From NCBI RefSeq assembly GCF_004217225.1, contig NZ_SHKM01000001.1, positions 1,216,137 to 1,280,136 of the forward strand: 64,000 bases of DNA, in the 5' to 3' direction. The notes beneath the pieces are model-generated. The model searched no databases and was not told where the DNA came from. It saw only the letters and a list, made by a program, of their open reading frames with translations. Every line of letters starts with the position of its first letter. The stretch's first letter is position 1. Source of the DNA: Azospira oryzae (GTDB lineage: Bacteria > Pseudomonadota > Gammaproteobacteria > Burkholderiales > Rhodocyclaceae). Of the stretch, positions 45,954 to 55,819 are shown one piece after another. Both the position numbers and the translations under genes were made by a program.

Positions 45954-47264
45954 TCAGCGGGTGGCGCGCCACAGGCGGTAGGCATCGCCCAGCAGCCCCA
46001 GCAGGCTACGGCGTTCGCGGAAGGCGTTGAAGATGGCCTTTTCCTTGGTCGCCTTGTCCTGTCCATCCACGGTGAAGAACTCGTGGGCGGCGCCGTTGAG
46101 CAGGGCCGGGTAATCGGAGAGGAACTGGCGCTGGCTGTGCAGGGTATCCGGGATGTTGCGGTACTTCTTCAGGTCCTTCAGCACGATGCTGTCCTCCAGC
46201 CTGGCCTTGTAGCGGGCCAGGTTGGCGGCGGTGGAAGGCAGGCCCTTCTCCCCCAGTTCCAGCAGGGTCTCGGCGGCGAGGCGGCCGCTGGTCATGGCCA
46301 GGTTGGAGCCTTCCCGGTGCACGGCGTTCACGAAACCGGCGGAATCCCCCACCAGCAGCCAGCCTTCGCCGTACAGCTCGGGCAGGGCGTGGTAGCCGCC
46401 TTCGGGAATGAGGTGGGCGGCGTATTCCCGGGTCTCGCCGCCGGCGATCAGGGGTGCCACGGAAGGGTGCTGCTTCAGCTTTTCCAGCAGTTCCGCCGGG
46501 GTGGTGTTCTGCGCCTTCATGTCGGAAAGCATGCAGCCGATGCCAAGGGAAATGGAGTCCTTGTTGGTGTAGAGGAAGGCAGTACCGGCCATGCCCTGGC
46601 TGATGCTGCCCAGCATCTCGATCACCACACCCTCGCTGCCCTTCAGGTTGAAGCGGGCCTCCACGGTTTCCTTGGGCAGGAAGATGGTTTCCTTCACCGC
46701 CAGGGCCACGGCGGCGGGCTTGATGTCCTCCCGCAGGCCGGCCCGGCTGGCCACCAGGGAATTGACCCCGTCCGCCAGGATCACGGTGTCGGCGTAGATT
46801 TTGCCGTCCTCCCGGTCCACTTCGACGCCGATGACCTTGCCGGCGGCATCCCGCAGCAGGGCGATCACCGTCATTTCGCAGATCACCAGGGCGCCGGCCT
46901 TCTGCACCTGCTCGGAGAACCACTTGTCGAAACGGGCCCGGATGATGGTGTAGCGGTTGCCAGGCATCTGGTTGAAGCGGTCGGAGCGGAAGGTGGTGCC
47001 GACGTAGGACTCGTCCTCCATCACCCACATGCGCTGCTCGATGACGGTACGCTCCAGGGGGGCGGAGTCGCGGAAGTCGGGGATGATCTTTTCCAGGGCG
47101 TCGGCGTAGAGGATGGCGCCCTGCACGTTCTTGGAGCCGGGATACTCGCCCCGCTCCAGCTGCAGCACCTTCTTACCGGCCTTGGCCAGGGTGTAGGCGG
47201 CGGCATTGCCGGCAGGACCGGCGCCGACGACGATGACGTCGAATTTTTCGATGTTCTGGGTCAT
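45954..47264 (-). CDS. fixC: FixC, electron-transfer flavoprotein-quinone oxidoreductase-like
   Basis: 436 residues. The FAD-binding start [24 protein letters not shown], a GD motif ([21 protein letters not shown]) and the ETF-QO fold match FixC. With FixAB it passes electrons to quinone and, through FixX, to low-potential acceptors. An AAGGA site precedes the ATG. It follows fixB by 9 nt. Confidence 0.96.
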   Translation of the reverse strand: MTQNIEKFDVIVVGAGPAGNAAAYTLAKAGKKVLQLERGEYPGSKNVQGAILYADALEKIIPDFRDSAPLERTVIEQRMWVMEDESYVGTTFRSDRFNQMPGNRYTIIRARFDKWFSEQVQKAGALVICEMTVIALLRDAAGKVIGVEVDREDGKIYADTVILADGVNSLVASRAGLREDIKPAAVALAVKETIFLPKETVEARFNLKGSEGVVIEMLGSISQGMAGTAFLYTNKDSISLGIGCMLSDMKAQNTTPAELLEKLKQHPSVAPLIAGGETREYAAHLIPEGGYHALPELYGEGWLLVGDSAGFVNAVHREGSNLAMTSGRLAAETLLELGEKGLPSTAANLARYKARLEDSIVLKDLKKYRNIPDTLHSQRQFLSDYPALLNGAAHEFFTVDGQDKATKEKAIFNAFRERRSLLGLLGDAYRLWRATR

Positions 47265-47273
47265 GGAGATTCC

Positions 47274-48356
47274 TTAGCTGCCTTGGTGCGCCAGGTAGCC
47301 GGCGAAGGTGCGGCCCAGGGCCGGCAGCACCTGGTTGCAGTCGCCGACGATGGCGTAGTGGGCGAAGTCGAAAATGGGGGCGTTGGGGTCGTTGTTGATG
47401 GCGATGATGCAGTCCGCCCCTTCCATACCCACCCGGTGCTGGATGGCGCCGGAAATGCCGGCGGCGATGTAGAGGGCCGGGCGCACAGTCTTGCCGGTCT
47501 GGCCCACCTGGCGGTCGGCGGAGATCCAGCCGGCGTGGATGGCGGCCCGGGAGGCCCCCACTTCGCCGCCCAGGACCTTGGCCAGATCCCACACGTGCTT
47601 GAAGTTCTCCGCCTTGCCCAGGCCCTTGCCGCCGGAGACGACGATTTCGGCGTAGGGCAGCTGGGGCTTGTCGCGCTGGTCATCGGGGATGAATTCCAGC
47701 ACCTTGGTGACGATGTCGGTCTCGATCAGGCCGGCCTCGAAGTCCACGATCAGGCCGGTCCGTTCCGGTTGCGGGTCGGGCATGGGCATCACCCGGTGGC
47801 GCACCGTGGCCATCTGGGGCCGGTAGTTGAGGGTGACGATGGTGCACAGCAGGCTGCCGCCGAAGGTGGGACGGGTGGAGAGCAGGCAGCGGTCTTCCGG
47901 ATCGATGGCCAGTTCGGTGCAGTCGGCGGTGAGGCCGGTCTTCAGGGTGGTGGCGACGGAACCGGCCAGGTCCCGGCCCAGGGTGGTGGCGCCCAGCAGG
48001 AGGATCTCCGGCTTGTGGGCATTGACCAGGTCGGTCAGGGCCCGGGTGAAGGGCACGTTGCGGTACTCGGCCAGCACCGGGCTGGCGATGCGGTAGCAGC
48101 GGTCGGCGCCGTAGGCGAAGGCGGCCCGGCACTGGGCTTCCAGGTCCGGCCCCGGGGCGCCCATGACCACGCCGCACAGCTCCACCCCCAGCTGGTCCGC
48201 CAGACGGCGGCCCTGGCCCATCAGCTCCCAGGAGACGGGATGCACATGGCCCCGCTCGCTCTCGACGAAGACCCAGACCCCCTTGTAGGCCAGCAGTTCT
48301 TCATCCAGCTTGATCTTGCGCTTCTTGATGGGCTTGTCGGTCTTGGCTTCACTCAT
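47274..48356 (-). CDS. fixB: FixB, electron transfer flavoprotein alpha subunit
   Basis: 360 residues. The N-terminal ETF alpha domain begins [18 protein letters not shown]. The C-terminal FAD-binding domain carries [32 protein letters not shown] and [10 protein letters not shown]. In FixAB complexes this flavin takes part in electron bifurcation from NADH. The ATG at 48356 has AGGAG upstream and overlaps the end of fixA by 8 nt. Confidence 0.96.
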   Translation of the reverse strand: MSEAKTDKPIKKRKIKLDEELLAYKGVWVFVESERGHVHPVSWELMGQGRRLADQLGVELCGVVMGAPGPDLEAQCRAAFAYGADRCYRIASPVLAEYRNVPFTRALTDLVNAHKPEILLLGATTLGRDLAGSVATTLKTGLTADCTELAIDPEDRCLLSTRPTFGGSLLCTIVTLNYRPQMATVRHRVMPMPDPQPERTGLIVDFEAGLIETDIVTKVLEFIPDDQRDKPQLPYAEIVVSGGKGLGKAENFKHVWDLAKVLGGEVGASRAAIHAGWISADRQVGQTGKTVRPALYIAAGISGAIQHRVGMEGADCIIAINNDPNAPIFDFAHYAIVGDCNQVLPALGRTFAGYLAHQGS

Positions 48357-49233
48357 GGCGCTCTCCTGCACTACGGCTAGCCCGCTTGTTGTCGCGGGTT
48401 TGATCCAATTGCTTTTTGACCTTGGGGATTTCCACCAGCACCTTGTCCAGCAGGGTCTGGGTGGCGGCTTCCGGGTTGGCGGCGTCGAACTCGATCTGCT
48501 GGGCCTTCTGGGCCCGGGGGCTGGGCACGAAGACCCGGCTGACGATGGTGGGGCTGCCTTTCAAACCCACCTTCTTGATGTCCTCGATGCCGGCGGCGTT
48601 GCGGTCCCAGACGCAGACTTCGGCCCGGGCGGCGCGGAACATGTCGGGGGCGCTGCCGAAGCGGATTTCGTTGCTGCCTTCGAGCATGGTGATGAGGGCC
48701 GGCAGGCGGGTTTCCAGCACCTGCACCCCGCCCTCGGCGCGGCGCTCGACGCGGATGCTGTTGGCAGCCTGATCCACGCTGACGATGCGGGAAACGTAGG
48801 TCAGCAGCTCGAGCTCCAGGCGCTTGGCGACGCCCGGGCCCACCTGGGCCGTGTCGCCGTCGATGGTCTGCTTGCCGGTGAACACCAAGTCCACCGGGGT
48901 CTCCTGGTGCAAGGTTTTGATGGCCGAGGCCAGCACGTAGGAGGTGGCCAGGGTGTCGGCCCCGGCGAAGAGCTTGTCGGTCACCAGCACGGCCTCGTCG
49001 CAGCCGTAGGAGAGGGCCTTGCGCAGGGCCGGCTCGGCCTGGGGCGGGCCCATGGTCAGCACCGTCACCTTGCCCCCCAGCTGGTCCTTGAGAGCCAGGG
49101 CCGCCTCGATGGCGAACAGGTCGTAGGGGTTGATGATGGCCGGCACCCCCTGGCGCATGATGGTGTTGGTCACCGGATGGACCCGAATCTGGGCACTGTC
49201 CGGCACCTGCTTGATACAAACGACGATGTGCAT
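48349..49233 (-). CDS. fixA: FixA, electron transfer flavoprotein beta subunit
   Basis: 294 residues. The start [20 protein letters not shown] is typical of FixA. The AMP/FAD loop region ([22 protein letters not shown]) is the variant seen in bifurcating ETFs. It pairs with FixB. No sigma-54 -24/-12 site or NifA-type TGT-N10-ACA motif was seen upstream. The response-regulator gene ends only 25 nt away on the same strand. Confidence 0.96.
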   Translation of the reverse strand: MHIVVCIKQVPDSAQIRVHPVTNTIMRQGVPAIINPYDLFAIEAALALKDQLGGKVTVLTMGPPQAEPALRKALSYGCDEAVLVTDKLFAGADTLATSYVLASAIKTLHQETPVDLVFTGKQTIDGDTAQVGPGVAKRLELELLTYVSRIVSVDQAANSIRVERRAEGGVQVLETRLPALITMLEGSNEIRFGSAPDMFRAARAEVCVWDRNAAGIEDIKKVGLKGSPTIVSRVFVPSPRAQKAQQIEFDAANPEAATQTLLDKVLVEIPKVKKQLDQTRDNKRASRSAGERHE

Positions 49234-49258
49234 GATGACGATCCGTCTAAAGTTGAAA

Positions 49259-49948
49259 TCAGGGTAGGAAACGGTAGCCGACGCCGATTTCCGTCAGGAT
49301 ATGGCGCGGTTTGGCCGGGTCGGCCTCGATCTTCTGCCGCAGGTGGCCCACATAGACCCGCAGGTACTGATTGTTCTCCGCCGCCTTGCCGCCCCACACC
49401 TGGGTCAGCAGCTGGCGGTGGGTCAGCACCCGGCCCGGGTTGCCGGCCAGGGCCAGCAGCAGACGGTACTCGATCTGGGACAGGTGCAACAGTTCGCCGC
49501 CCTTCTCCACCCGGCGCCCGGCGCAGTCGATGCGCACCTCGCCGAATTCGATGAGGGGACTGCCCTCCCCCGTGGCCGCCGGCCCCCGGCGCAGCAGGGC
49601 GCGCACCCGGGCCAGCAGCTCGGGCACGCCGAAGGGCTTGGTCAGGTAGTCGTCGGCACCCGCGTCCAGGGCCGCCACCTTCTGGCTCTCCTGGGTGCGG
49701 GCGGACAGCACCAGCACCGGCGCCGCCGACCAGGCACGGAAGTCCCGCAGGAAATCCAGGCCGTCCAGGTCCGGCAGGCCCAGGTCCAGGATGAGCAGGG
49801 AGGGCTTCAGGGCGCCGGCCTGGACCATGCCGTGGCGGGCCGAACCGGCCTCGCTGACGGCGTAGCCTTCGCTCTCCAGCACGGAGACGACGAATTCCCG
49901 GATGGACCCATCGTCCTCCACCACCAGGATGGTTTCGCTGGCGTTCAT
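49259..49948 (-). CDS. KdpE-like OmpR-family response regulator
   Basis: 229 residues. Receiver domain with DD in VVEDDGS, phosphoacceptor Asp in LLILDLGLP, and Lys in YLTKPFG. The C-terminal winged helix shows the KdpE-like ending ILTEIGVGYRFL. No kdpFABC genes are nearby, and the next gene on the strand is fixA, so the target may be fixABCX rather than potassium transport. The start overlaps the kinase stop by 4 nt (ATGA). Confidence 0.88.
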   Translation of the reverse strand: MNASETILVVEDDGSIREFVVSVLESEGYAVSEAGSARHGMVQAGALKPSLLILDLGLPDLDGLDFLRDFRAWSAAPVLVLSARTQESQKVAALDAGADDYLTKPFGVPELLARVRALLRRGPAATGEGSPLIEFGEVRIDCAGRRVEKGGELLHLSQIEYRLLLALAGNPGRVLTHRQLLTQVWGGKAAENNQYLRVYVGHLRQKIEADPAKPRHILTEIGVGYRFLP

Positions 49949-51444
49949 AGCGTTTCGCTTTCCAGGTCTGCCAGATCCGCCAGGTCGGGCGGGGTTTCCA
50001 GGGGCAGGCGCAGGCAGAAGCAGGCGCCGCCGCCGCTGCGGTTGGCGGCGCTGACGCTGCCGCCGTGGGCCTCGGCAATGGTGCGGGCAATGGCCAGCCC
50101 GAGCCCGGCCCCGGGCACGTTGGACTCGCTGCGGCCGCGGCGGAAGAGGCCGAACAGGTCCTCCTCCTGGCCCGGCGCCAGGCCTTCGCCCCGGTCGCAG
50201 ACGGACAGTTCCAGCCAGCCTTCGGACTGGGCCACGCGCAGCTCGATGCTCTGTTCCGCCGGAGAATACTTGAGGGCGTTCTCCAGGAGATTCCACAGCA
50301 CCCGCTCGATCAGCACCCCGTCAATATGCACCGGCGGCAGGTCCGGGGCGATGTTGATGACGATCTCCCGCCCCCCGGCGTGGGGCTCCAGCAGTCCCAT
50401 GGTGGCGCCGATGACCTCCTCGATGGGTTGCCATTCCTTCTGCAGCTCCACATTGCCGGAGCGCAGCCGGGCCATTTCCAGCAGGTTGCCGAGCAACTGG
50501 TTGATGGCCAGGGCCTGGTCCCGCAGGCGCAGCAGCATGGATTTCTGCTTGTCGGCACCGGCCACCTTGCCCAGGGCCAGGCCGTCGGCCATGCCCACCA
50601 GGGCCGTGAGGGGCGTGCGTAGATCGTGAGAGAGGCTGGCAAGGATGGTGCCGCGCAGGGTTTCGGCCGCCACCCGCAATTCGCTCTCGCGCACGGCGGC
50701 GGCGTACTGGGTCCGCTCCAGGGCCACGGCCACCACGGAGGCCATGGTGTCCAGGGCCTCCCGATATTCGCCGTCGTCCAGGGTGCCGCTGTCCACCTCG
50801 AAGCCGAGCAGGCCCTGCAGGTCCCGGGTGCCGGCCAGGGGCAGGAGGGCCCGGGAAATGCCCGGCGCCGGGCTGGGAATGGCCACCAGCTGGCGCCGCT
50901 CCAGACAGGCCCGTACCAGGGCCTTGGTGATGAAAGGCGGCGGCTGGTCCCAGGTGGCCGGCTCCAGCAGGCGGATGCGGCGGGCACCGAGGGCGTCGGC
51001 GAGGAAGCGGCGGCAGGTCTGGGTCACCTCCTCGGCGGTCTGGCTGCCGGCCAGGTGCTTGGCCAGTTCGTAGAGGGCCCGGGCCCGCCGGGCCCGGTCG
51101 CGGGCCAGTTCCACCTGGGTGCGCAGGGCGGCGGTGAGATGGCCCACCACCAGGGCCACCACCACCATGATCACCGCTGCCATGACGTACTGGATTTCCG
51201 TGATGGCGAGGGAGAAATGGGGCGGCACGAAGACGTAGGCGAAGGCCAGGCTGCCGGCCAGGGCGCAGGCCACGGCAGGGCCGCGGCCGAAGTGGCCGCC
51301 CACGGCCACCACCGCCAGGACGTAGAGCAGGGCCAGGTTGGAGAGGTCGATCTCGGCCCGGAACGGGGCCGCCAGCGCCGTCCCCAGGAGGACGAAGAGC
51401 ATGCCCATGAGGTAGCCGGAGAAGCGCTGCAGGAGGTGCCCCAT
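49945..51444 (-). CDS. Truncated KdpD-like sensor histidine kinase
   Basis: 499 residues. Four N-terminal helices of a DUF4118 domain (~10-110), a GAF-like region (~135-265), HisKA with SLSHDLRTPLTALVG (~290) and an HATPase domain (NLLENALKYSP, GAGLGLAIA). The large N-terminal KdpD and Usp domains of true KdpD (about 890 residues) are absent. The signal sensed is unknown. It is the first gene of a probable kinase-regulator-fixABCX unit. Confidence 0.88.
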   Translation of the reverse strand: MGHLLQRFSGYLMGMLFVLLGTALAAPFRAEIDLSNLALLYVLAVVAVGGHFGRGPAVACALAGSLAFAYVFVPPHFSLAITEIQYVMAAVIMVVVALVVGHLTAALRTQVELARDRARRARALYELAKHLAGSQTAEEVTQTCRRFLADALGARRIRLLEPATWDQPPPFITKALVRACLERRQLVAIPSPAPGISRALLPLAGTRDLQGLLGFEVDSGTLDDGEYREALDTMASVVAVALERTQYAAAVRESELRVAAETLRGTILASLSHDLRTPLTALVGMADGLALGKVAGADKQKSMLLRLRDQALAINQLLGNLLEMARLRSGNVELQKEWQPIEEVIGATMGLLEPHAGGREIVINIAPDLPPVHIDGVLIERVLWNLLENALKYSPAEQSIELRVAQSEGWLELSVCDRGEGLAPGQEEDLFGLFRRGRSESNVPGAGLGLAIARTIAEAHGGSVSAANRSGGGACFCLRLPLETPPDLADLADLESETL

Positions 51445-51524
51445 GGCCGAATCAGCAGGAAGAAGCCGGAATCATGGGCACCATGCTAGCCCGAGCCGTA
51501 TAAAAGCACTGTAAAAAATGGGCG

Positions 51525-51558
51525 AAAAAAAGCGCGCGGCGGTTTCCCGCACGCGCGC
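51525..51558 (-). terminator. Terminator of the dctPQM transcript
   Basis: On the minus strand, GCGCGCG and inner CCGC/GCGG arms form an 11-bp stem (one bulge), followed by TTTTTTT. It sits 27 nt after dctM and insulates the kinase-fix unit from the TRAP operon. Confidence 0.9.
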
Positions 51559-51584
51559 CAACTCAACGCAAGGGTGATTCTTCG

Positions 51585-52868
51585 CTACAGCATGCCCAGG
51601 GTGCGGGGCAGCCACAGGGACAGGGTGGGCCAGTAGGTGACCAGGCCCAGGAAGCAGAGCATGGAGAGCAGCCACGGCCAGACGGCGATGGTCAGCTCCG
51701 TAATCCCCATCTTGGTGATGCCCGAAGCCACATAGAGGTTGAGGCCCACCGGCGGGTGGCACATGCCCACTTCCATGTTCACCACGATCAGGATGCCGAA
51801 GTGCACCGGGTCGATGCCCAGCTTGACGGCCACCGGGAACAGGATCGGCGCCATGATCAGGACGATGGAGGAAGGCTCCATGAAGTTGCCGGCCACCAGC
51901 AGCAGCACGTTCACCGCCAGGAGGAAGGCGATGGGGCCCAGGCCCTTGTCCAGCAGCCATTCAGCCAGCAGCTGGGGGATGTTCTCGTTGGTCATGAGGA
52001 AGGAGAACAGCACCGCGTTGGTGATGATGTACAGCAGCATGGCGGACATGTTGGCCGAATCCAGCAGCACCTTGGGGATCTGCTTGAGGCCCATGTCCTT
52101 GTACACGAACACCGCCACGATGAAGGCGTACACCGCGGACATGGCCGCCGCCTCGGTGGGGGTGAACATGCCGGTGTAGATACCGCCCATGACGATGACG
52201 ATCAGCATCAGGCCCCACACGGACTTGCGGAAGGCGACCCAGCGCTCGCCCCAGGAAGCCTTGGGCATGCGCGGATAGTCGAACTTCTTGGCCCGGTACC
52301 AGGTGACCATGCCCAGGGTGAAAGCCAGCAGCAGACCGGGGATGACACCGGCCATGAACAGGGCGCCCACGGAGGTGTTGGTGGCCACGGAGTACATCAC
52401 CATGACGATGGAGGGCGGGATCAGGATGCCCAGGGCGCCGGAGGTGGTGATGACGCCCGCACCGAAACGGTTGGGGAAGCCTGCCCTGACCATGGCCGGC
52501 AGCAGGATGGAGCCGATGGCCACCACGGTCGCCGGGGAGGAACCGGAGACGGCGGCGAACAGGGCGCAGGCCAGCACGCCGGCAAGGCCGAGGCCGCCGT
52601 AGAAGTGGCCCACCATGGCGCTGGCGAAGTTGATCATGCGCCGCGCCACCCCGCCGTGGGTGAGGAAGTTGCCGGCCAGGATGAAGAACGGGATCGCCAT
52701 GATCTCGAACTTCTCGATGCCGGTGAACAGCTTCAGGGCCACCGATTCAATGGGCACCTGGGTCATGGTGAAGAGGAAGGTCAGTACGGTCAGACCCAGG
52801 GAAATGGAAATGGGCATCCCCGTCAGCATCAGCGCCAGGAGGAGGCCGAAAATGATTGCGGCGTTCAT
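51585..52868 (-). CDS. dctM: TRAP transporter large permease DctM
   Basis: 427 residues, about twelve hydrophobic helices. The family hallmarks AVSGSSPATVVAIGSI, SGALGILIPPSI and the late MEVGMCHPPVGLNLYV are present. DctM forms the sodium-coupled elevator for C4-dicarboxylates captured by DctP. It starts 1 nt after dctQ ends. Confidence 0.97.
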   Translation of the reverse strand: MNAAIIFGLLLALMLTGMPISISLGLTVLTFLFTMTQVPIESVALKLFTGIEKFEIMAIPFFILAGNFLTHGGVARRMINFASAMVGHFYGGLGLAGVLACALFAAVSGSSPATVVAIGSILLPAMVRAGFPNRFGAGVITTSGALGILIPPSIVMVMYSVATNTSVGALFMAGVIPGLLLAFTLGMVTWYRAKKFDYPRMPKASWGERWVAFRKSVWGLMLIVIVMGGIYTGMFTPTEAAAMSAVYAFIVAVFVYKDMGLKQIPKVLLDSANMSAMLLYIITNAVLFSFLMTNENIPQLLAEWLLDKGLGPIAFLLAVNVLLLVAGNFMEPSSIVLIMAPILFPVAVKLGIDPVHFGILIVVNMEVGMCHPPVGLNLYVASGITKMGITELTIAVWPWLLSMLCFLGLVTYWPTLSLWLPRTLGML

Positions 52869-52869
52869 G

Positions 52870-53610
52870 TTATTGGCCTCCGTTCTTGTCGCTGCGCTTC
52901 ACGCCGTGGGGCGTGTCCGGCTCCATGGGCACTTCCTTGCGGCCAGCGTCCACGTGTTCCAGTTCCTCGGCGGCCTGGATGGCCTCGCCGATGGAGTAGG
53001 TTTTCTCTTCCTGGGCCAGTTCCTCTTCCAGGCCTTCCACGTGACCGTGGTCGTGATGGGGCAGTTCGCCGGTCTTGAGGAAGGAGACGGCCACCTGCAG
53101 GAAGCGGAAGCACATCAGGTAGGAGCCCAGGGGCACGGCGGAATAGACGATCCAGGTCGGCCATTCCAGGTCCGGCGTGATGGGGCCTTCGAAGAGGTCC
53201 GGCGCTTCGATGCCGAACCAGTGGAAGAACTGGTAGTGGGCGCCGTTTTCCCAGACGAAGGTGGCACCCAGGGTGCCGACGATGCCGGTGAAGGTGGCGC
53301 CGGCGAGCAGGCCGAACAGCACGAACTTGGCGCGGTTGGCAGTCTTCAGGCGGTTGATGACCACATCGACGCCGACGTGGATGCCGGTGCGCACGCCATA
53401 GGCGGCGCCGAACTTGGCCATCCACACGAACATGATGATGCACAGTTCCTGGGCCCAGCTGAAGTTGAGGCTGAGCAGCCAGTCCTGCAGGCCAGGAATG
53501 TCGTAACCGGAAAGATAGCGATGCACCACGGACAGGAAAATGATGACCGTGGCCGCACCCATCAGGAAGGTGATGATGGCTTCTTCCAGGTGATTGAGCA
53601 GCTTATTCAT
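52870..53610 (-). CDS. dctQ: TRAP transporter small permease DctQ
   Basis: 246 residues. Four transmembrane helices as in DctQ, with WAQELCIIMFVWMAKFGAAYGVR as the conserved core. A hydrophilic C-terminal tail of about 75 residues (from LPHHDHGHVEGLEEEL) is longer than in classical DctQ (~200 residues) and may be cytoplasmic. It is separated from dctP by a terminator-like hairpin. Confidence 0.94.
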   Translation of the reverse strand: MNKLLNHLEEAIITFLMGAATVIIFLSVVHRYLSGYDIPGLQDWLLSLNFSWAQELCIIMFVWMAKFGAAYGVRTGIHVGVDVVINRLKTANRAKFVLFGLLAGATFTGIVGTLGATFVWENGAHYQFFHWFGIEAPDLFEGPITPDLEWPTWIVYSAVPLGSYLMCFRFLQVAVSFLKTGELPHHDHGHVEGLEEELAQEEKTYSIGEAIQAAEELEHVDAGRKEVPMEPDTPHGVKRSDKNGGQ

Positions 53611-53633
53611 GACAGAACTCCCCCTGCCCTCAC

Positions 53634-53664
53634 AAAAACGCCCGCCCCAGTCTGAGGCGGGCGT
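53634..53664 (-). terminator. Attenuator between dctP and dctQ
   Basis: ACGCCCGCC / GGCGGGCGT (9-bp perfect stem, 9-nt loop) followed on the minus strand by TTTTT, 18 nt after dctP. Partial termination here would make more binding protein than permease, a common design in transporter operons. Confidence 0.88.
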
Positions 53665-53682
53665 CCTCGCGGGCAGAATGTT

Positions 53683-54681
53683 TTACTGGGCGGTGAAACC
53701 GGTTTCCTTGTAGATGGACTGGATCAGATCCTTGCCGATCCGGTCAGCCATCTTGGCGTGCACCGGGGTCAGTGCCTTCTTGAAGGCTTCGCGCTCTTCC
53801 TTGGTGGGCACGTAGACCTGGGTCTTGCCGCTCTTCTTCACGGATTCCAGATCCTTGTCGTTCTGTTCCTTGGCGATCTTGTTGGCGTAGGTGGTGGCGT
53901 CCTTCATCGCGGTTTCGAGCTGGCCACGCACATCGGCGGGCAGACCGTCCCAGAACTTCTTGTTCACGATGACGGCGTAACCCAGGTAGCCGTGGTCGGT
54001 CAGGGTCAGATGCTTCTGCACTTCATGCATCTTCTGGGTGTAGAGGTTGGAGATGGGGTTCTCGGTACCGTCCACCACGCCGGTCTGCAGGGCCTGGTAC
54101 ACCTCGGAGAAGGCCATCACCTGGGGCAGGGCGCCCAGGGAGCGCATTTCCTCTTCCAGCACCTTGGAGGACTGGATGCGCATCTTCTTGCCCTTCAGGT
54201 CAGCCGGGGTCTTGATCGGGGTGTTGGCGGAGAAGGACTTGAAGCCGTTGTCCCAGTAAGCCAGACCCTTGATGCCCTTGGGTTCCAGCTTGGCCAGCAG
54301 GGCGGCGCCGACGGGGCCGGTGGTGACCTTGTGCAGCTCTTCGTAGTTGTCGAAGATGTAGGGCAGGTCGAAGGCTTCGAATTCACGCACGCCCAGGGGG
54401 CCGAACTTGGCCAGGGAAGGTGCCAGCATCTGCACGGCGCCCAGCTGCAGGGCTTCCATTTCTTCCTTGTCCTTGTACAGCTGGCTGTTGGGGTAGACCT
54501 CGACCTTCACTTTGCCCTTGGTCAGTTCGGCAGCCTTCTTGGCGAAGAAGTCGGCGGCCATGCCCTTGGGCGTATCCACGGCCACCACGTGGCTGAACTT
54601 GATGACGATGGGCTGCTGGGCCATGGCCCCGCAGGACAGGACTCCGGCCAACAGGCCGAACATGAGATGGGACATCTTCAT
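53683..54681 (-). CDS. dctP: TRAP dicarboxylate-binding protein DctP
   Basis: 332 residues. Signal peptide cleaved near AMAQQ. The mature protein starts PIVIKFSHVVAVDTPKG, has the MRIQSSKVLEEEMRSLGA stretch with the carboxylate-binding Arg, and GVVDGTENPISN. It captures succinate, malate or fumarate in the periplasm for DctQM. A GGAGGAG ribosome site precedes the ATG. Confidence 0.96.
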   Translation of the reverse strand: MKMSHLMFGLLAGVLSCGAMAQQPIVIKFSHVVAVDTPKGMAADFFAKKAAELTKGKVKVEVYPNSQLYKDKEEMEALQLGAVQMLAPSLAKFGPLGVREFEAFDLPYIFDNYEELHKVTTGPVGAALLAKLEPKGIKGLAYWDNGFKSFSANTPIKTPADLKGKKMRIQSSKVLEEEMRSLGALPQVMAFSEVYQALQTGVVDGTENPISNLYTQKMHEVQKHLTLTDHGYLGYAVIVNKKFWDGLPADVRGQLETAMKDATTYANKIAKEQNDKDLESVKKSGKTQVYVPTKEEREAFKKALTPVHAKMADRIGKDLIQSIYKETGFTAQ

Positions 54682-54776
54682 ATTTTCTCCTCCGACAAAC
54701 AGTTGATTTGGTTTATGTAGACTAGCCCTCAGGCCAGCTTGGCGCAGTATCACAAACGTTATACACCGCCCACTAC

Positions 54777-54790
54777 TGTGGATATCCACA
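54777..54790. promoter_or_regulatory. Perfect 14-bp palindrome in the dctP upstream region
   Basis: TGTGGATATCCACA lies between divergent dctP and the TauE/SafE gene, 96 nt upstream of dctP. Its size and symmetry fit a dimeric repressor or activator site (for example GntR or LysR type). No cognate regulator is adjacent, so the assignment is tentative. Confidence 0.45.
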
Positions 54791-54858
54791 ATCCACGCGG
54801 GTTTCCGTCATTCTGCATGCTTCGCCTCCTTACGTTGCAGCCCGCTGACCGCCCCCCC

Positions 54859-55632
54859 ATGCCCCACGATCTGCTCTCCCCGCCCCTGCTGCTGGCCTGC
54901 ATCGCCCTCATCGTCGGCATCGCCGCCTTCGCCCACGGGGTCATCGGCGTCGGTTTCCCCCTCATCACCACGCCCTGCATCGCCCTCCTCACCGACCTGA
55001 AGACGGCGGTGCTGATCACGGTGCTGCCCAACATCCTGCTCAACATCCTCTCCATCCTGCGCGGCGGCAACTGGCGGGACAGCCTGCTCAAGCACTGGCG
55101 CCTGGCCGCCTACGTGCTGCTGGGCAGCCTGGTGGGCACCCAGCTGCTGATCGGCCTGCCGGCCGAGCCCCTGAAGCTGGCCCTGGCCCTGATGATGCTG
55201 GTCTCCATCAACCTCAACCGCCTGAAGAAGCTGGACTGGTCCTTCCTGCGCCGCCACCGCCGCACCTCGGAAGCGGCCTTCGGCCTCATCGGCGGCATTC
55301 TCTCGGGCACCGTCAATGTCTCGGTGCCGCCCCTGGCCATCTATTTCATCGGCCTGGACCTTTCCCCCGTGGCCACGGTGCAGCTGTTCAACCTCTGCTT
55401 CATCGTCGGCAAGCTGACCCAGGCCGGGACCCTGGCCGCCCACGGCGAATTCACCGTCGCCATCCTGTGGCAGAGCGCCGGCCTCACCGTGCTGGCCGTG
55501 GCCTGCCTCATTCCCGGCATGCGCATCCAGTCCCGCATGGACGCCTCCACCTACCGGCGCTGGCTCAACCACACCCTGCTGCTGATGGCCGTCCTCATGC
55601 TGGTCCAGGTCGGCCTGGCCTGGGCCCGCTAG
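54859..55632 (+). CDS. TauE/SafE-family sulfite-anion permease
   Basis: About 257 residues with eight hydrophobic segments and the paired family signatures (AFAHGVIGVGFPLITTP early and IGGILSGTVNVSVPP in the second half). TSUP proteins export or import sulfite, sulfoacetate and similar anions; the substrate is unknown. No strong ribosome site marks the start. ATG 54859 puts the first helix near the N-terminus, while ATG 54817 is an alternative. Confidence 0.85.
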   Translation: MPHDLLSPPLLLACIALIVGIAAFAHGVIGVGFPLITTPCIALLTDLKTAVLITVLPNILLNILSILRGGNWRDSLLKHWRLAAYVLLGSLVGTQLLIGLPAEPLKLALALMMLVSINLNRLKKLDWSFLRRHRRTSEAAFGLIGGILSGTVNVSVPPLAIYFIGLDLSPVATVQLFNLCFIVGKLTQAGTLAAHGEFTVAILWQSAGLTVLAVACLIPGMRIQSRMDASTYRRWLNHTLLLMAVLMLVQVGLAWAR

Positions 55633-55819
55633 GCATCGCCAGGACCCGGGCAGCACGCCGGCCGGGGCTCCGCTAGAATGGCGTGCAGCCAGGGGCGCCC
55701 ATTTCCAGAGGCACCCCTCGCCCAAGCGCATCCAGGGCCGACCACCGGCAATGCCGGCTCCCCATGCCCGCCCCATGCGCCGTTCGGACCCGTGCCCTCC
55801 CCTCACCTGGTGCCCCGGT

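Noticed and set aside
49234-49258. A NifA/sigma-54 promoter for fixABCX
   Set aside because: No TGGCAC-N5-TTGC or TGT-N10-ACA was found upstream of fixA or of the kinase gene.
49259-51444. Annotation as kdpD and kdpE
   Set aside because: The kinase lacks the N-terminal KdpD/Usp domains and there is no kdpFABC nearby. KdpDE-like is as far as the sequence goes.
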